Shown in pieces: positions 47,401 to 56,012 of a stretch of DNA of 64,000 nt. The stretch covers positions 51,364,750 through 51,428,749 of the forward strand of contig CM049318.1 of assembly GCA_026874595.1 (NCBI GenBank), written 5' to 3'. Made by a program: the position numbers and the translations under genes. Origin of the DNA: Sipunculus nudus. Taxonomy: Eukaryota > Annelida > Sipuncula > Golfingiida > Sipunculidae. Each line of letters opens with the position of its first letter. The first letter of the stretch is position 1. Under the pieces are notes generated by a model, which was not told where the DNA came from, did not search any database, and worked only from the letters and a program-made list of their open reading frames with translations.

Positions 47401-47513
47401 TTACGGTGGAACAGATGGCAGAACCATGTATCAACTCCACTCTGGTGAACATGACCACGCTGAATGTCACCACGGTGCAACCTCTGCTTCTGAATACTAC
47501 TGCGGTTCATTAA
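28750..47513 (+). CDS. Concentrative nucleoside transporter, SLC28/CNT family (complete, 12 coding exons)
   Basis: Coding exons: 28750-28918, 29545-29702, 30181-30398, 34786-34927, 35545-35736, 36360-36521, 38381-38506, 39083-39210, 40010-40178, 41633-41809, 42495-42675 and 47395-47513. Every junction has GT/AG ends and preserves phase. The total is 1941 nt or 646 residues, a normal CNT length. CNTs couple inward Na+ (or H+) flow to nucleoside uptake at the plasma membrane. Visible hallmarks are GQTEAP (346-351, hairpin 1, base binding), NEFIAY (523-528) and FANLSS (561-566). These correspond to the vcCNT substrate-site residues Gln154/Thr155/Glu156, Glu332 and Asn368/Ser371. The cytoplasmic N-terminus carries PPEY (34-37), a WW-domain ligand. 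The extracellular tail has four N-glycosylation sequons. I cannot assign it to CNT1, 2 or 3; invertebrate members usually fall outside that split. Confidence 0.95.
29459..29489. repeat. (TA)n microsatellite in transporter intron 1
   Basis: About 30 bp of TA repeat, 55 bp before the exon 2 acceptor. Confidence 0.95.
29545..29702 (+). CDS. SLC28-like exon 2 (cytoplasmic tail)
   Basis: It completes the split Gly codon (residue 57) and encodes an acidic Ser-rich stretch followed by the basic RHRQTIKR. The latter aligns with the segment just before transmembrane helix 1 in animal CNTs. Donor AGG|GTGTGT. Confidence 0.87.
30181..30398 (+). CDS. SLC28-like exon 3 (first membrane segments)
   Basis: The TTACAG acceptor is followed by a hydrophobic segment beginning LCLIVALLVYLVYFGWAIYL, then a second (VLTSLAALLVVLIVL) and a basic loop. 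It ends in phase 2 inside a Trp codon at a GTGAGT donor. Confidence 0.92.
30684..34089 (+). repeat. Large satellite-bearing element, AGCTGA family, in transporter intron 3
   Basis: Left terminus TCTCAGCTGACTGAAAGTCA then TCTGAGCTATAGCG and CCGTCTGTC repeats. Right terminus AGTCAGCTGAGCGTCATGAC then CCGTGGGTCACTTG, followed by T. TCAGCTGA words near both ends are inverted relative to each other, and GACCCGTGGGTC forms a 3' hairpin. In between are about six tandem units of roughly 340 bp, each with CAGACTGGTGG(C/T)(G/A)CCACC and ACTGGACCTAGAATCTTCAT. A second copy is at 42957-47111. A GTATCC-family element is nested at 32731-33906. Confidence 0.8.
32731..33906 (+). mobile_element. Helitron/Helentron-like element, GTATCC family copy A, nested
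   Basis: Begins TCTGTATCCACCAAAAAG and TTTTGTGGATAC (hairpin), then CCGGGTTCCGCCGCC. Ends GGCGGATACACGTAGTCG, CTTGTCGGCTAC, CCATATTCTAG, followed by T. Removing it restores GTATTTTTTTAAAG, exactly the sequence at the equivalent place in the paralogous repeat (about 46924-46937). TC start, 3' hairpin, CTAG end and insertion between Ts without duplication are Helitron-type features. Interior: about three units with GGTGGCACCACCT-type palindromes. No Rep/helicase gene. Confidence 0.8.
34786..34927 (+). CDS. SLC28-like exon 4
   Basis: It completes Trp182 and encodes two hydrophobic segments separated by QPNPRQL, ending FVMSKNPSK. This corresponds to the CNT region ending in SKH/SKN before the conserved WGLGLQ block. 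Donor GTAAGT. Confidence 0.93.
35545..35736 (+). CDS. SLC28-like exon 5 (WGLGLQ block)
   Basis: It encodes VKWRPVLWGLGLQLLLG, the Arg-Thr-Ser-Gln-Gly segment, and FVFGEKYKDHFFAFK. These are highly conserved CNT landmarks. 192 bp, phase 0 at both ends. Confidence 0.95.
35900..36160 (+). repeat. Dispersed repeat fragment in transporter intron 5
   Basis: Carries CTGTCTGTCTGTCCATTGTC, TTTTCACAAAACT, CAAAATCCATGCAT and GAGGTCAGAGGTCA. Related text recurs at 39490-39960 (intron 8) and 51510-51860. Confidence 0.6.
36360..36521 (+). CDS. SLC28-like exon 6 (hairpin 1, substrate site)
   Basis: It encodes LPVIVFF, YYLGVMQ and then VTMGTAPAESLTAAAN, the substrate-contacting region that determines pyrimidine or purine preference in vertebrate CNTs. 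It ends IGQ. The base-binding GQTE motif is split by the following intron. Confidence 0.95.
36586..36907. mobile_element. PIF/Harbinger-like MITE, copy 2 (transporter intron 6)
   Basis: Inverted termini GGCAAAAAAAAAATAATGTT then TGGTTCTCAGGCAC on the left, and GGCAAAAAAAATAAAAGGTT then TGGTTCTCAGGCAC on the reverse complement of the right. TAA flanks both sides (36583-36585, 36908-36910), the 3-bp TWA target duplication typical of PIF/Harbinger. 322 bp, non-coding. Confidence 0.8.
37766..38262 (+). repeat. Repeat with GTCCCC/GGGGAC ends in transporter intron 6
   Basis: Starts TTTTGTCCCCAACTTTTGCA then GAATGGGGACATTGAT (hairpin) and ends near GCGGGGGACATTGATTCC. CTGTCTGTC repeats follow the left end. 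Organisation resembles the other satellite-bearing elements but the 3' end is not clear. Confidence 0.5.
38381..38506 (+). CDS. SLC28-like exon 7
   Basis: It encodes TEAPILVRPFIPYMTKSELH and a Gly-rich helix ending AAYILSG. TEAP completes the GQTEAP nucleobase-binding motif. 126 bp, phase 0 at both ends. Confidence 0.95.
39083..39210 (+). CDS. SLC28-like exon 8
   Basis: It encodes VPAEHLICASVMNAPVALGL then AKLFYPETEKP, a classic CNT segment. It ends in phase 2 in a Gly codon at a GTAAAC donor. Confidence 0.94.
39490..39960 (+). repeat. Dispersed repeat in transporter intron 8
   Basis: Two to three diverged units share (G/T)ATTTT(T/C)ACAAAACTCA, CCTGA(G/A), (A/C)AAATCCA(A/T)GCAT and AAAGGTCA/AGAGGTCA. 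It extends to within 50 bp of exon 9. Confidence 0.55.
40010..40178 (+). CDS. SLC28-like exon 9
   Basis: It encodes NILEAAAAGAAASIKLVANI followed by AANLIAFLALL. The CNT consensus here is NLLEAAxxGAxxSIxLVANIAxNLIAFLALL. It ends SFQ in phase 0 at GTAAAT. Confidence 0.95.
40421..41147 (+). mobile_element. Helitron/Helentron-like element, GCCCTCAGCC family (transporter intron 9)
   Basis: Left AGCCCTCAGCCCTTAGGCTG (hairpin) and right GGCTGAGGGC form subterminal inverted repeats. The right end is TCAGCTTCTGCTGATATTCT then AG, followed by T: a TCAGC-TTC-TGCTGA hairpin and a CTAG end. Interior: CCGTCCGTCCGTTCGG and two units of about 300 bp (from about 40501 and 40802), the first with GGTGGCACCACCT. 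Different sequence, same plan as the GTATCC family. Confidence 0.65.
41633..41809 (+). CDS. SLC28-like exon 10 (hairpin 2 region)
   Basis: It encodes PVAYLMGVEWEDC, LLGIKSF and TNEFIAYKELSK. Glu524 in NEF is the expected ribose-binding carboxylate (vcCNT Glu332). The Cys-Gly-His replacing the usual Cys-Ser-Tyr at the start is unusual. 177 bp, phase 0. Confidence 0.95.
42184..42417. mobile_element. PIF/Harbinger-like MITE, copy 3 (transporter intron 10)
   Basis: Left GGCAGGGTTCTCAGGCACCA and right CCTGAGAACCCAACTTTTTT then TGGTC match copies 1 and 2. 234 bp, ending 77 bp before exon 11. The flanking trinucleotides (TTA, TTT) no longer match. Confidence 0.65.
42495..42675 (+). CDS. SLC28-like exon 11
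   Basis: It encodes IRSEVICTYALCGFANLSSI, then GVQLGGIGPMAP and the last conserved helix ending SACVAG. Asn563 and Ser566 are the expected ribose contacts. It ends in phase 1. The next intron is long (about 4.7 kb) and filled by the repeat at 42957-47111. Confidence 0.95.
42957..47111 (+). repeat. Large satellite-bearing element, AGCTGA family (transporter intron 11)
   Basis: Same termini as 30684-34089: TTTAGCTCAGCTGACTGAAA on the left, GTCAGCTGAGCGTCATCACC then CATGGGTCACTTG on the right. About eleven to twelve tandem units; 43100-44200 holds three nearly identical units spaced 337-338 bp, so local homogenisation is recent. It contains the empty site of the 32.7-kb insertion and is interrupted by another element ending at 45251. 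Small open frames across the units (similar peptides repeated) are by-products of the array. Confidence 0.8.
44855..45251 (+). mobile_element. Helitron/Helentron-like element nested in the 340-bp array
   Basis: The 3' end is clear: hairpin GTGTC-ATTCC-GACAC (45231-45245), then ATCTAG and T, after which the array resumes (TTTACAAATTGTTTTCTC). Two internal units of about 170 bp share CATTACAGATC, GCATTT and GTTGACCTACTTTTGA. The 5' boundary is uncertain. Confidence 0.55.
47395..47513 (+). CDS. SLC28-like exon 12 (C-terminus and stop)
   Basis: After a TTTTTCTCAG acceptor it encodes GLLTVEQMAEP and a short tail with Asn-Ser-Thr, Asn-Met-Thr, Asn-Val-Thr and Asn-Thr-Thr (N621, N626, N631, N641). 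It ends at TAA 47511-47513. The tail is shorter than in vertebrate CNTs but shares their clustered glycosylation sites. Confidence 0.85.
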
Positions 47514-49030
47514 CGCATGATGTCTCACTGCGCATCTTGTTCTAGGTAAAATCTCAATAGACAATCAGGGTGAAAGTAATGGTGAACATGGGATGATAAA
47601 AACAATTTCTGTATTGTCGACACTACTGATGTTCACTTTTGAAGTGCACAAAGACAATATTTGTTGTTTAGTGTATGTGTTAAATGTATGAGATTGTGAC
47701 CTGTCAATCAAAAACAAATTTGAAATTCTGAATGATCAGAATTGGGCAGCTAATGCTGCACACAGCAGTTTGAACTATTAGCATGTGTTAGTCCTAGGTG
47801 TTTATTCCTGTCTTGGGCACAATCATTGTTGAGCAAAAATAGCAAAGAACTAACAATGTATGTCTGGCAGAGTGTGAATAGCAAATAGGCCTACTCTTAT
47901 CAGATTATTTAAAATTCATTTAAAATTTTCATATATTAAAATATGTACTGTTATTTATTTGCAAGATTTTATATTATTCTTACATATTTCATCTTTCCTC
48001 TGAAAAAGTGGGGCTACTTATAATTTTACATAGATTTTCAATTGATTTAAAGTAAATTTCTAATATATGTAAAATCTCATTATGACAATTTCTGAAACAG
48101 AATAATTCTCATACAAGAACTCTTTAATGGATCTGACCGGTGTGTCATTGACCACAGGGGCCAATATACAAGGAATGTTGATGATATACATTGAGTTTAT
48201 ATTTAAAATCTTCTTAAATTATATAGGTTGACCGCAGCCTTACTGATACCCCTTTTTTTTACTACTCTGCATGTAACATTTCACATTCCAGTGGGTTTGG
48301 TGGAATTTGATCCATGAAAACTTCATTGATGTAATGTGTTGATGTAGAGCTTAGGTAAGGTCAAAGTCACTGTAGAGGTTCATAGGTCAAGGGTATATGA
48401 TTGTCATATTTATAATCCATGCATGAACTTCATAACATATACACATAAACATATTCGTGATGTATATATGCTTTAAAGTATGCATATTTATACTAGGAAA
48501 TTGTGCGTTTGTAAGGTCATATTTCAAAGTGACAAGTTGTTGGAGATCAAGATCATTAAGCTTCTTATGTATGCTGTGGTCCATGTTTGAGAGAGAGAGA
48601 GAGAGAATATCTGGCCATCTCCTTAAATGTTGGCTCTAAATTATTAAAAAAAATGTGCAAAAAAAAAAGACAATAAATCTCAAACCATACAGATCAAAAC
48701 TTTCCTAGCTTGTTCTGGTGGAAACTGAAGCTTTCATGAATTTGAAGTCAGGACAGACATGTTGTTCTTGCTTCAGAATATTTGGACTCTTGTAAAAAAT
48801 TTGGATGCTTGGAGATATTTCTGAAGGCAAGTGGTGAATTCAAACCCTTATTTTTTTTTGTAACAAAGGCCAAGAGATCCGTTTCCTAAATCTGTGGGTT
48901 TACAAACTTTAAATAACGTGAGAAATGATTCAGTTTAGTATTCACCATGTAAATTGTCTTTGCAGAAACCATTTATATGAAGGATCTTGGATATTTTTAG
49001 GTAAAAAGACTGGAGTTATTAGACACTGTG
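47514..49030. other. Downstream of transporter stop: probable 3' UTR and flank
   Basis: No coding evidence. An AATAAA occurs near 48671 but nothing fixes the cleavage site. A (GA)n run lies near 48589-48606. Confidence 0.4.
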
Positions 49031-49032
49031 TA

Positions 49033-49142
49033 CAGTGAAACCTAGAATTTAAAGAGCAAACCAGAAATGGGACTGTGAAAAGTTTTCTTTATTATGAGGT
49101 GATCACTAATCCGAGGTGGTTGTATAAGGCTAGGTTTTACTG
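49033..49142. mobile_element. Small pogo/Tigger-like MITE
   Basis: 110 bp. Left CAGTGAAACCTAG and right (reverse complement) CAGTAAAACCTAG, flanked by TA on both sides (49031-49032, 49143-49144). CAGTG-type ends with TA duplication are typical of pogo/Tigger elements. Confidence 0.65.
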
Positions 49143-51500
49143 TAATATTTTTGCTCTGAACCAGGCAAATCATTAAAATTAGGTATTATGAATAAGTCCT
49201 CCCTTGCAACTGGACAGAACCATGCATATTTAAGACTTTTGGCCTTTTTGATGAAATTGATTATCTATGAATGCTTTTGAAGATGCATGTGTGTTTGTAT
49301 ATGTAATACTATTGAACTTTAGGCAATTCTACAATTATTTATCTGTGTCTCTACAGCACTGCTAAACTGTGTTTTTCTCATTATTTTGAAGTGTAGGTTA
49401 TATTTATTTTGAAGTATCTGTCATATTTGCTCTTTTGTGCATATTTTGTTTGTTCTGGTACTGTCTATATTGTGACATATATTTGGTTCTGTCTACATTG
49501 TGACATATATTATTATATATTGTGTATGTTACTGCCTTGTACTGCCATGCCTGCTGTCTTTGTTGTTTTCCATTGTGAACTTATCCCTGCCAATCAAAAT
49601 GCTCATTATTTATCAGCTAATATTTAATTATAAAACAGTGACAGTACTTATTTATGATTGGGTTATACTTATGTGAAGCTATTCCATATGATACACTATT
49701 CTGTTGTATCCAGACCAAAGAGTGCTTTTTTATACCCTATTAAACACAAACAAGTACATCCAAACATGAATCGCGTATGAATATTGTAGCAATCAGATCA
49801 TTTTCTGATGATGTCATGCATGAATATTGTTATGAAGACAAATTGCTCAGGGGAAATATTGGGCCGATCCAGGATTTGAACCAATATCGGTGGCGCACAT
49901 GTCCGGCATTCGAACCCCTTTGCTAGAAAAGCATGCTTCACTAGCGAGGCAGTTTGGTCCGCTTTTATGTCACCACGTAACAGTATTCACAGGAATGCAT
50001 ATTTAAACAGTGATTTCTGTGTACATTATAAATATAGATATTTTATATGTATTTATAAGTGTATGTGAAAGAATTATTTAATTATCCCAAGGAGATTAAA
50101 GACTTGAGTATCAAGTTGGAGTCAATATTTAGTTGTCGACGGAATACTGTAATACATGGCTAATTATTAATATAAGTTAGAAGTGTGGAAACTGATGTAA
50201 ATTTTTATAATTCCGATTTATTCAGGGAAAGTAAGGTGTACTTTACAAGTCGTCCGTCATTAATCACGGCAAAAGTTGATGCAGAGTGACCGCATCTATC
50301 CCAAAATTGATCCAGTGATTCCTCAACACGAGACCCTTTAGATATATTTGTAAGGCATAATTCTTGACAAAACAAACCTTTTGCGCATTCATAATTCCAG
50401 TCAATGTAATTCCAGTGATTTACCGTTCAGTTACCGGATATATCGCTCTCCGCTTCAGCAAGTTACAGCGGAAGTAACATCAAGCAGACTCGGTTTACCA
50501 AAGGCCGTGCCACCTCTGCGCCTGACACCGCAGCACAATAGCCTCACAATAGAGTTATTGGGCTTATCAGGTCATAATTGCAATAAGCGCACAACTGACA
50601 CTCGAGGCTTCTGACAGTTGATACTCCAGTCTGTAATCTCCTTGATTATCCAGACAACGAGCAATAACATGCTGTGTGACCTGGTGCAAATATGCAAGGT
50701 GTGTAAATTTTCATGTCAAAATAGAAAATATATTTATACATAATGCTTATGAAGTTTGGTGACTGACCTAAACCCAATTTGTATATATATTTATGATAAT
50801 TCTTATCTTCTGGTGAATTGAACTCTGCAGTGTCAAAATAGGGAAGCAGTACCAAACAAACAACCATCTTTTAGACTATGATGTAAGCCGGAAAACAGTA
50901 CAGGTTAACATTGTGCAGTTGGTGTATCTGCTATTTAAAAATCACGAAATTATCATATATATTTCATTTCAAGGTGTAGATTGGAAATCATTCATCCAAA
51001 CCATCAAAAGAAGCTGATAAGTTTTATGACTGCCATTTTTTTTGGTTGTTCATTTAAATGATAGCTTAAAAAATCTGAGGTTGTTGAGATAATTTGTGTT
51101 CTACTTTCAAACTTGTGTATAATACAATTCGTGTACGAGTAAGACCAAAACAGGCCAGGGTTGAATTTTTACCTTGTGTTTATTTATTAACTGGGATACT
51201 GTGTATACCTGAATGTATGGAAAATACTCTTTTCAGGATATATTTGTAAAAGGTATATACTTACAATTATATGGCAGACTTAGATCTGCTTAGATCTGAA
51301 TACAATAGTGCCATGGAAATGTAGACAAAATATATGTATTTAATGTCGTCTTCCACAATCAGATGTTTTGTATGCATCGTATCATGTGCCACAGGTGACT
51401 TCACAAATACTTCAGTGTGATGTGTGTCAAACTACGAATAAAAATCTCACCGAAACCTGCATTTATGTTGATTTACTGAACCTCTGATTCAGTATTCTGA
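49143..51500. other. Intergenic, no gene recognised
   Basis: 49860-49965 resembles a tRNA-derived sequence on the minus strand (GGTTCGAATGCC and GGTTCAAATCC words) but does not fold as a tRNA. 50380-50620 is somewhat GC-richer with an open frame of 77 codons that shows no recognisable protein. Confidence 0.4.
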
Positions 51501-51509
51501 CTGTGACTG

Positions 51510-51860
51510 CCTGTATTATTGTACACTTACCATCCTTAACGTAACTTTAAGTGTTGCCATGAGAACTTACCTGGCTTATAGATTTAACGAAACTTGGCTG
51601 TAACTTATAACCCAACAGAATATGGCCTTTGTTAGATTCCCCACAAAATCCATGCATATTTAATGAGGCCAAAGGTCACAGAAAACTTTGTGGTGTCACC
51701 TCGGTACCTTTCTAGGAATATAATGAATTTTAATGAAACTCAAAAATATTAACCAGTTTCATATTTCACCCAAGTTGTGATTCCTGGTAAAAACCATACA
51801 TATTTTAAGAGGACCGAAGTCACCAGATTTTGCTGGCATCTTCATCACTAACAAAACTGA
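51510..51860 (+). repeat. Dispersed repeat fragment
   Basis: Shares AACTT(T/A)AAGTGTTGCCATGA, CAAAATCCATGCATATTTAA and GAGGCCAAAGGTCA with the copies at 39.5 and 35.9 kb. Confidence 0.55.
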
Positions 51861-51875
51861 TCTGAATTCTCTGAA

Positions 51876-53034
51876 CAAGGGACCCATGGGTCACGGCGCT
51901 CAGCTGTTATATATGATCACAAAAAATGATTTGGAAGAGGAGGTAGGCAAAGGCTGGTTTTGTGTGGTAATATAAGCTCTATTATGAGTTGACAGTGTTT
52001 AATTCAAGTTGTGTAAGATTTTGATAATACCCTTTGAGACAGGGAAAAGGATTGATGTCATTAATACTATTTACAGTTGGAAATGGTGTGCTATTATCAC
52101 ACAGGTTTTGACTTGGCCATAAAACTTTACGTACATTGCAGCAGAATTATTTGAAAAGTTAAACTATTTATTAAAAATTAATAAATGTTGTGTCAAATAT
52201 AATTTAAAATTAAATATGATAACAGTATCATCTGTTTTTATCAAAGATTTTTTAATAATATTACCAAAATAAATGTAAGGGAATACAACAAGAGCCTAAA
52301 AAAAAATTCAATAACTAGCCTAATTTTGCAGCTTTTATTTTCAAATTTAAGATTTTAACAGATTATTTCCTTATGTGTACATGCTGTGAAAATTAAATCC
52401 ACAATACTTACAGGAAAAAAATGTGCCATGGCCAAAGTTGGGCAAAATTTAAGGTACCAGTTTTATATTTTTGCTAATATTTAAAAAATTTAACAGATTT
52501 TGATCAAATTTTTGGTATACAATTAAATTTTGATTAATTAAAGTTGTATTACTGGAAAAAAGTCCCTACCTTAACACTTTTGGTCTTAAGTGACCAAATT
52601 TCTTTCCTGATTTTTTTTACAAAGTCCATTATGTTTGGGCCCATAACTTTTTTAAATTAGATAATACTGATTTAATTTCTGGCATATACATAGGAACAAT
52701 ATAGAGGAATATTTATGGTAAATATGAAGAAAACCAGATGAGTGGTTTTGATATTAGGCAGTCCTGAAGTGTGAAAATAGATTTCTAATAAAAAATTGAG
52801 GTTTTTCCTTAATATCTCAAAAGAACGAAGTCCTATTGACCCAATTTTCAACATGGTAGAAGTTTTTTGGGACATCTAACTGTATGCCGAATTTCAGATT
52901 TTTAGGTCCAATGGTGTCAAAACGTGCCAGTCTTACAGACGGACATCTGGACGGAATGGGCGGACAGCTAGACGGACGACGGACAATGGACAACAACTAT
53001 AGCTCAGTTGACTTATAGTCAGCTGAGCTAAAAA
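51876..53034 (-). repeat. AGCTGA-family element, minus strand
   Basis: On the minus strand it starts TTTTAGCTCAGCTGACTATA near 53034, with the GTCCG-rich stretch just inside. It ends CAGCTGAGCGCCGTGACCCA then TGGGTCCCTTG near 51876, followed by T. Interior is AT-rich with a diverged nuclear part and no tandem array that I could resolve. Confidence 0.65.
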
Positions 53035-53376
53035 CCCACGCATTTTTTTAAGGTCAGAGGTCAAAGACCTATGACAGGTGTATTATGCACCATTTCTGTG
53101 CTCTTCTTAAAATCTGTCATAAGGCATTGTATTATTCTCTGCAATAAAAGCAGCAGCCAATTCCTATACCCTCTTCTTGTAATGAGGGGGCAGCGAATGA
53201 ACACACATGCAAAATGGTGAAAAATCAAATAAAACAATTCATGAGAGGAAATATATATTTTATTTTATATCTATACATATGTGATGATGTGGTCTGAATA
53301 AATAATTGTAAAGTACAATCAAAATTCTCTCATGAACATGTTCTCCCATGCACAGATATGAAAAATATATTATGAA

Positions 53377-54892
53377 CTAGAATACGGGTAGTCGACAAGC
53401 GACTACTTGTATCCGCCTAAATCAGAGTGGAACGGGTGAAGTGTTGCATATTAGCATGGATATTTTATCCCATGGCAGACAAACAGATGGGAGCTGTGCA
53501 AACATGGCTGCAGGTGGCGCCACCAGTTTTGCGTATGATAAAGAGCTATGTGAGATTTATACACATGCAAAATTTTGGCCCAATCGGTCAAACGGTTTCC
53601 TCGATATGAGCTTGGATGTCGCAGCGTAAACTTGATTGTAGGTGGCGCCACCTGTCATAAAATCAGAAAAGCTATCCAGGATGTATAAGCATGCCAAATT
53701 TCAGGTGAATTAGTCAAACCACTGCAGAAATATGAGTGATTTTAACCCAAGGCAGACGAACAGATGGACACTGTGCAAACATGGTTGCAGGTGGTGCCAC
53801 CATTTTCGGTGTATGTTATAAAGCTCTCCAAGGGCTACATTTGTGCAAAAAAATTTTCCTGATCGGTCAAACGGTTCCTGAGATATGAGCTTAGATGTCT
53901 GCAGCGTAAACGTGAATGTAGGTGGCGCCACCTGTCATAAAATCAGAAAAGCTATCCAGGATGTATACGCATGCTAAATTTCAGGTGAATAAGTCAAGTC
54001 ACTGCAGAGATATGAGTGATTTTAACCCAAGGCAGACAAACAGATGGACACTGTGCAAACATGGTTGCAGGTAGCGCCACCATTTTTGGTGTATGTTATA
54101 AAGCTCTCCAAGGGCTACATTTGTGCAAAAGAATTTTCCTGATCGGTCTAACGGTTCCTGAGATATGACTTTTGATGTCTGCAGCGTAAACGTGAATGTA
54201 GGTGGCGCCACCTGTCATAAAATCAGAAAAGCTATCCAGGATGTATACGCATGCCCAATTTCAGGTGAATTAGTCAAGTCACTGCAGAGATATGAGTGAT
54301 TTTAACCCAAGGCAGACGAACAGATGGACACTGTGCAAACATGGTTGCAGGTGGCGCCACCATTTTTGGTGTATGTTATAAAGCTGTCCAAGGGCTACAT
54401 TTGTGCAAAAGAATTTTCCTGATCGGTCAAACGGTTCCCGAGATATGAGCTTGGATGTCTGCAGCGTAAACGTGAATGTAGGTGGCGCCACCTGTCATAA
54501 AATCAGAAAAGCTATCCAGGATGTTTACGCATGCCCAATTTCAGGTGAATTAGTCAAGTCACTGCAGAGATATGAGTGATTTAAACCCAAGGCAGACGAA
54601 CAGATGGACACTGTGCAAACATGGTTGCAGGTGGCGCCACCATTTTTGGTGTATGTAATAAAGCTCTCCGAGGGCTACATTTGTGCAAAAAAATTTTCCT
54701 GATCGGTCAAACGGTTCCCGAGATATGTGGGTTTATGTGTGGAAACAGACGCACAAACGGACGCAGAGCGCAAAGGAAAGGTCAGAGGTCAAAACAAAAT
54801 CGGGGCGCAGCAGTTCACATGTGACCCGAACATAATCCCGGGTTTCGGAAAATTCCGCCCAGCGGTTACGGAGGAGTTCTCCGGACACCTAC

Positions 54893-54953
<61 letters not shown>

Positions 54954-54998
54954 CCAGCTGAAAACATAGTATCCGCAAAACTCTGTTTTGGCGGATAC
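53377..54998 (-). mobile_element. Helitron/Helentron-like element, GTATCC family copy B, with 280-bp array
   Basis: On the minus strand it starts GTATCCGCCAAAACAGAG and TTTTGCGGATAC, and ends TTGTCGACTACCCGTATTCT then AG, followed by T. The hairpin GTAGTCG-ACAAG-CGACTAC is perfect. Interior units repeat at exactly 280 bp (GGTGGCGCCACCTGTCATAA at 53641, 53921, 54201, 54481), each with a second GGTGGCGCCACC about 150 bp on. The minus-strand open frames in it are array by-products. Confidence 0.8.
54894..54952. repeat. (CGG)n trinucleotide expansion
   Basis: About 19 uninterrupted CGG units at the place where the paralogous elements at 32.8 kb and 12.4 kb have only about three CCG units (GCCGCCGCCGC) or a short CCGCCGCGGCCGG. 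Confidence 0.95.
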
Positions 54999-56010
54999 AA
55001 TTATCCATCCAGCATACATTCCTTGCACCACAAATGATTAAACAGACAAAAAGATTTCTGGCAAATGTAAATGATATAAACTGACATTGTAACAGTGAAA
55101 TTCTGAAGGTACATTAACATTTACTATGCATAATATCTCAAGCTTTTAGTTTGCTTCAGCTGAATATAATACGGGAATTTCCCAGCAAAACCATCATAGC
55201 ACACAGATTAGTCCCCAATCCACCTGAGCTATAGTGATCACCCTTTTTCCATCATCTGTATGAAGCTCAGCAGTAAGTTCAGCTAAAAAGTACAACCAAA
55301 CTCTTATGAGACCCACTGAAATAGTCTTGTTCCTGTAACCTGACAATTGCATACCCCTGAACATTTGACATGTCATTTGATCAAATTGGTTTCTGTTGGG
55401 CTGTGAAAGGAAATATATGTCACAATAGGAAAATATTTATGAACAAAAATTGCACACAGGGTAACTTTTGCATATAATGGCAAAGTACCTGAGGCAGAAC
55501 AAGATGTCTTCATGCAAAATATAACATACTGATGTTTGTCATACATAAAAGGTAATTAAATTCATCAGTCTCTAATAAAATTGCATATGTTTTGCATATA
55601 TTAACATTCATAACCCATCTGATGTGCTTACCCCTAGTGGCAAAGGGTCAAGAATACCATTGTATAACCAGTATTATAAAAGGTAATCCTTTATATAGGG
55701 TCTACTCATTCCCCCTAAGAAAAATTCATTCCTATAAATACATATATAAACTTAATGTATAGCCAATATATGTGGACGAACTGAACATACTGGAACTGAC
55801 ATAGAACATACTGGACTTACCTGTACCTATAGTGACTGTTTCATCTACTCATGTCAGCAGGTTTAATCACCCTGCAGGAAAGCTACAAGACTGATTTAAT
55901 CAGACTTAATATTATAAAGCCCTGTCATATATTGAGTCTGATATCCATACTGTGAGAGATTCTACAATATAAGCCACAGTATAAGATCTGTTGCATCTTA
56001 ATTCTTTGAC
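54999..56010. other. No gene recognised
   Basis: 55172-55260 holds a fragment of the CCCAGCAAAACCATC repeat and an AGCTATAGTGATCACC word like the AGCTGA-family terminus. Otherwise AT-rich and featureless. Confidence 0.4.
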
Positions 56011-56012
56011 TT

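Noticed and set aside
49860-49965. Candidate tRNA on the minus strand
   Set aside because: Two box B-like words are present but no acceptor stem or cloverleaf forms; at best an old tRNA-derived repeat.
50381-50614. 77-codon open frame in a GC-richer stretch
   Set aside because: No domain, signal or splice context; not supported as a gene.
53641-54500. Regularly spaced repeats suggesting a CRISPR-like array
   Set aside because: Units are 280 bp and similar throughout with no unique spacers, and the sequence is animal nuclear DNA; it is a satellite core of a mobile element.
54789-55031. Open frame with a polyproline run (and polyglycine in the other strand)
   Set aside because: Translation of the CGG expansion; flanks are mobile-element sequence.
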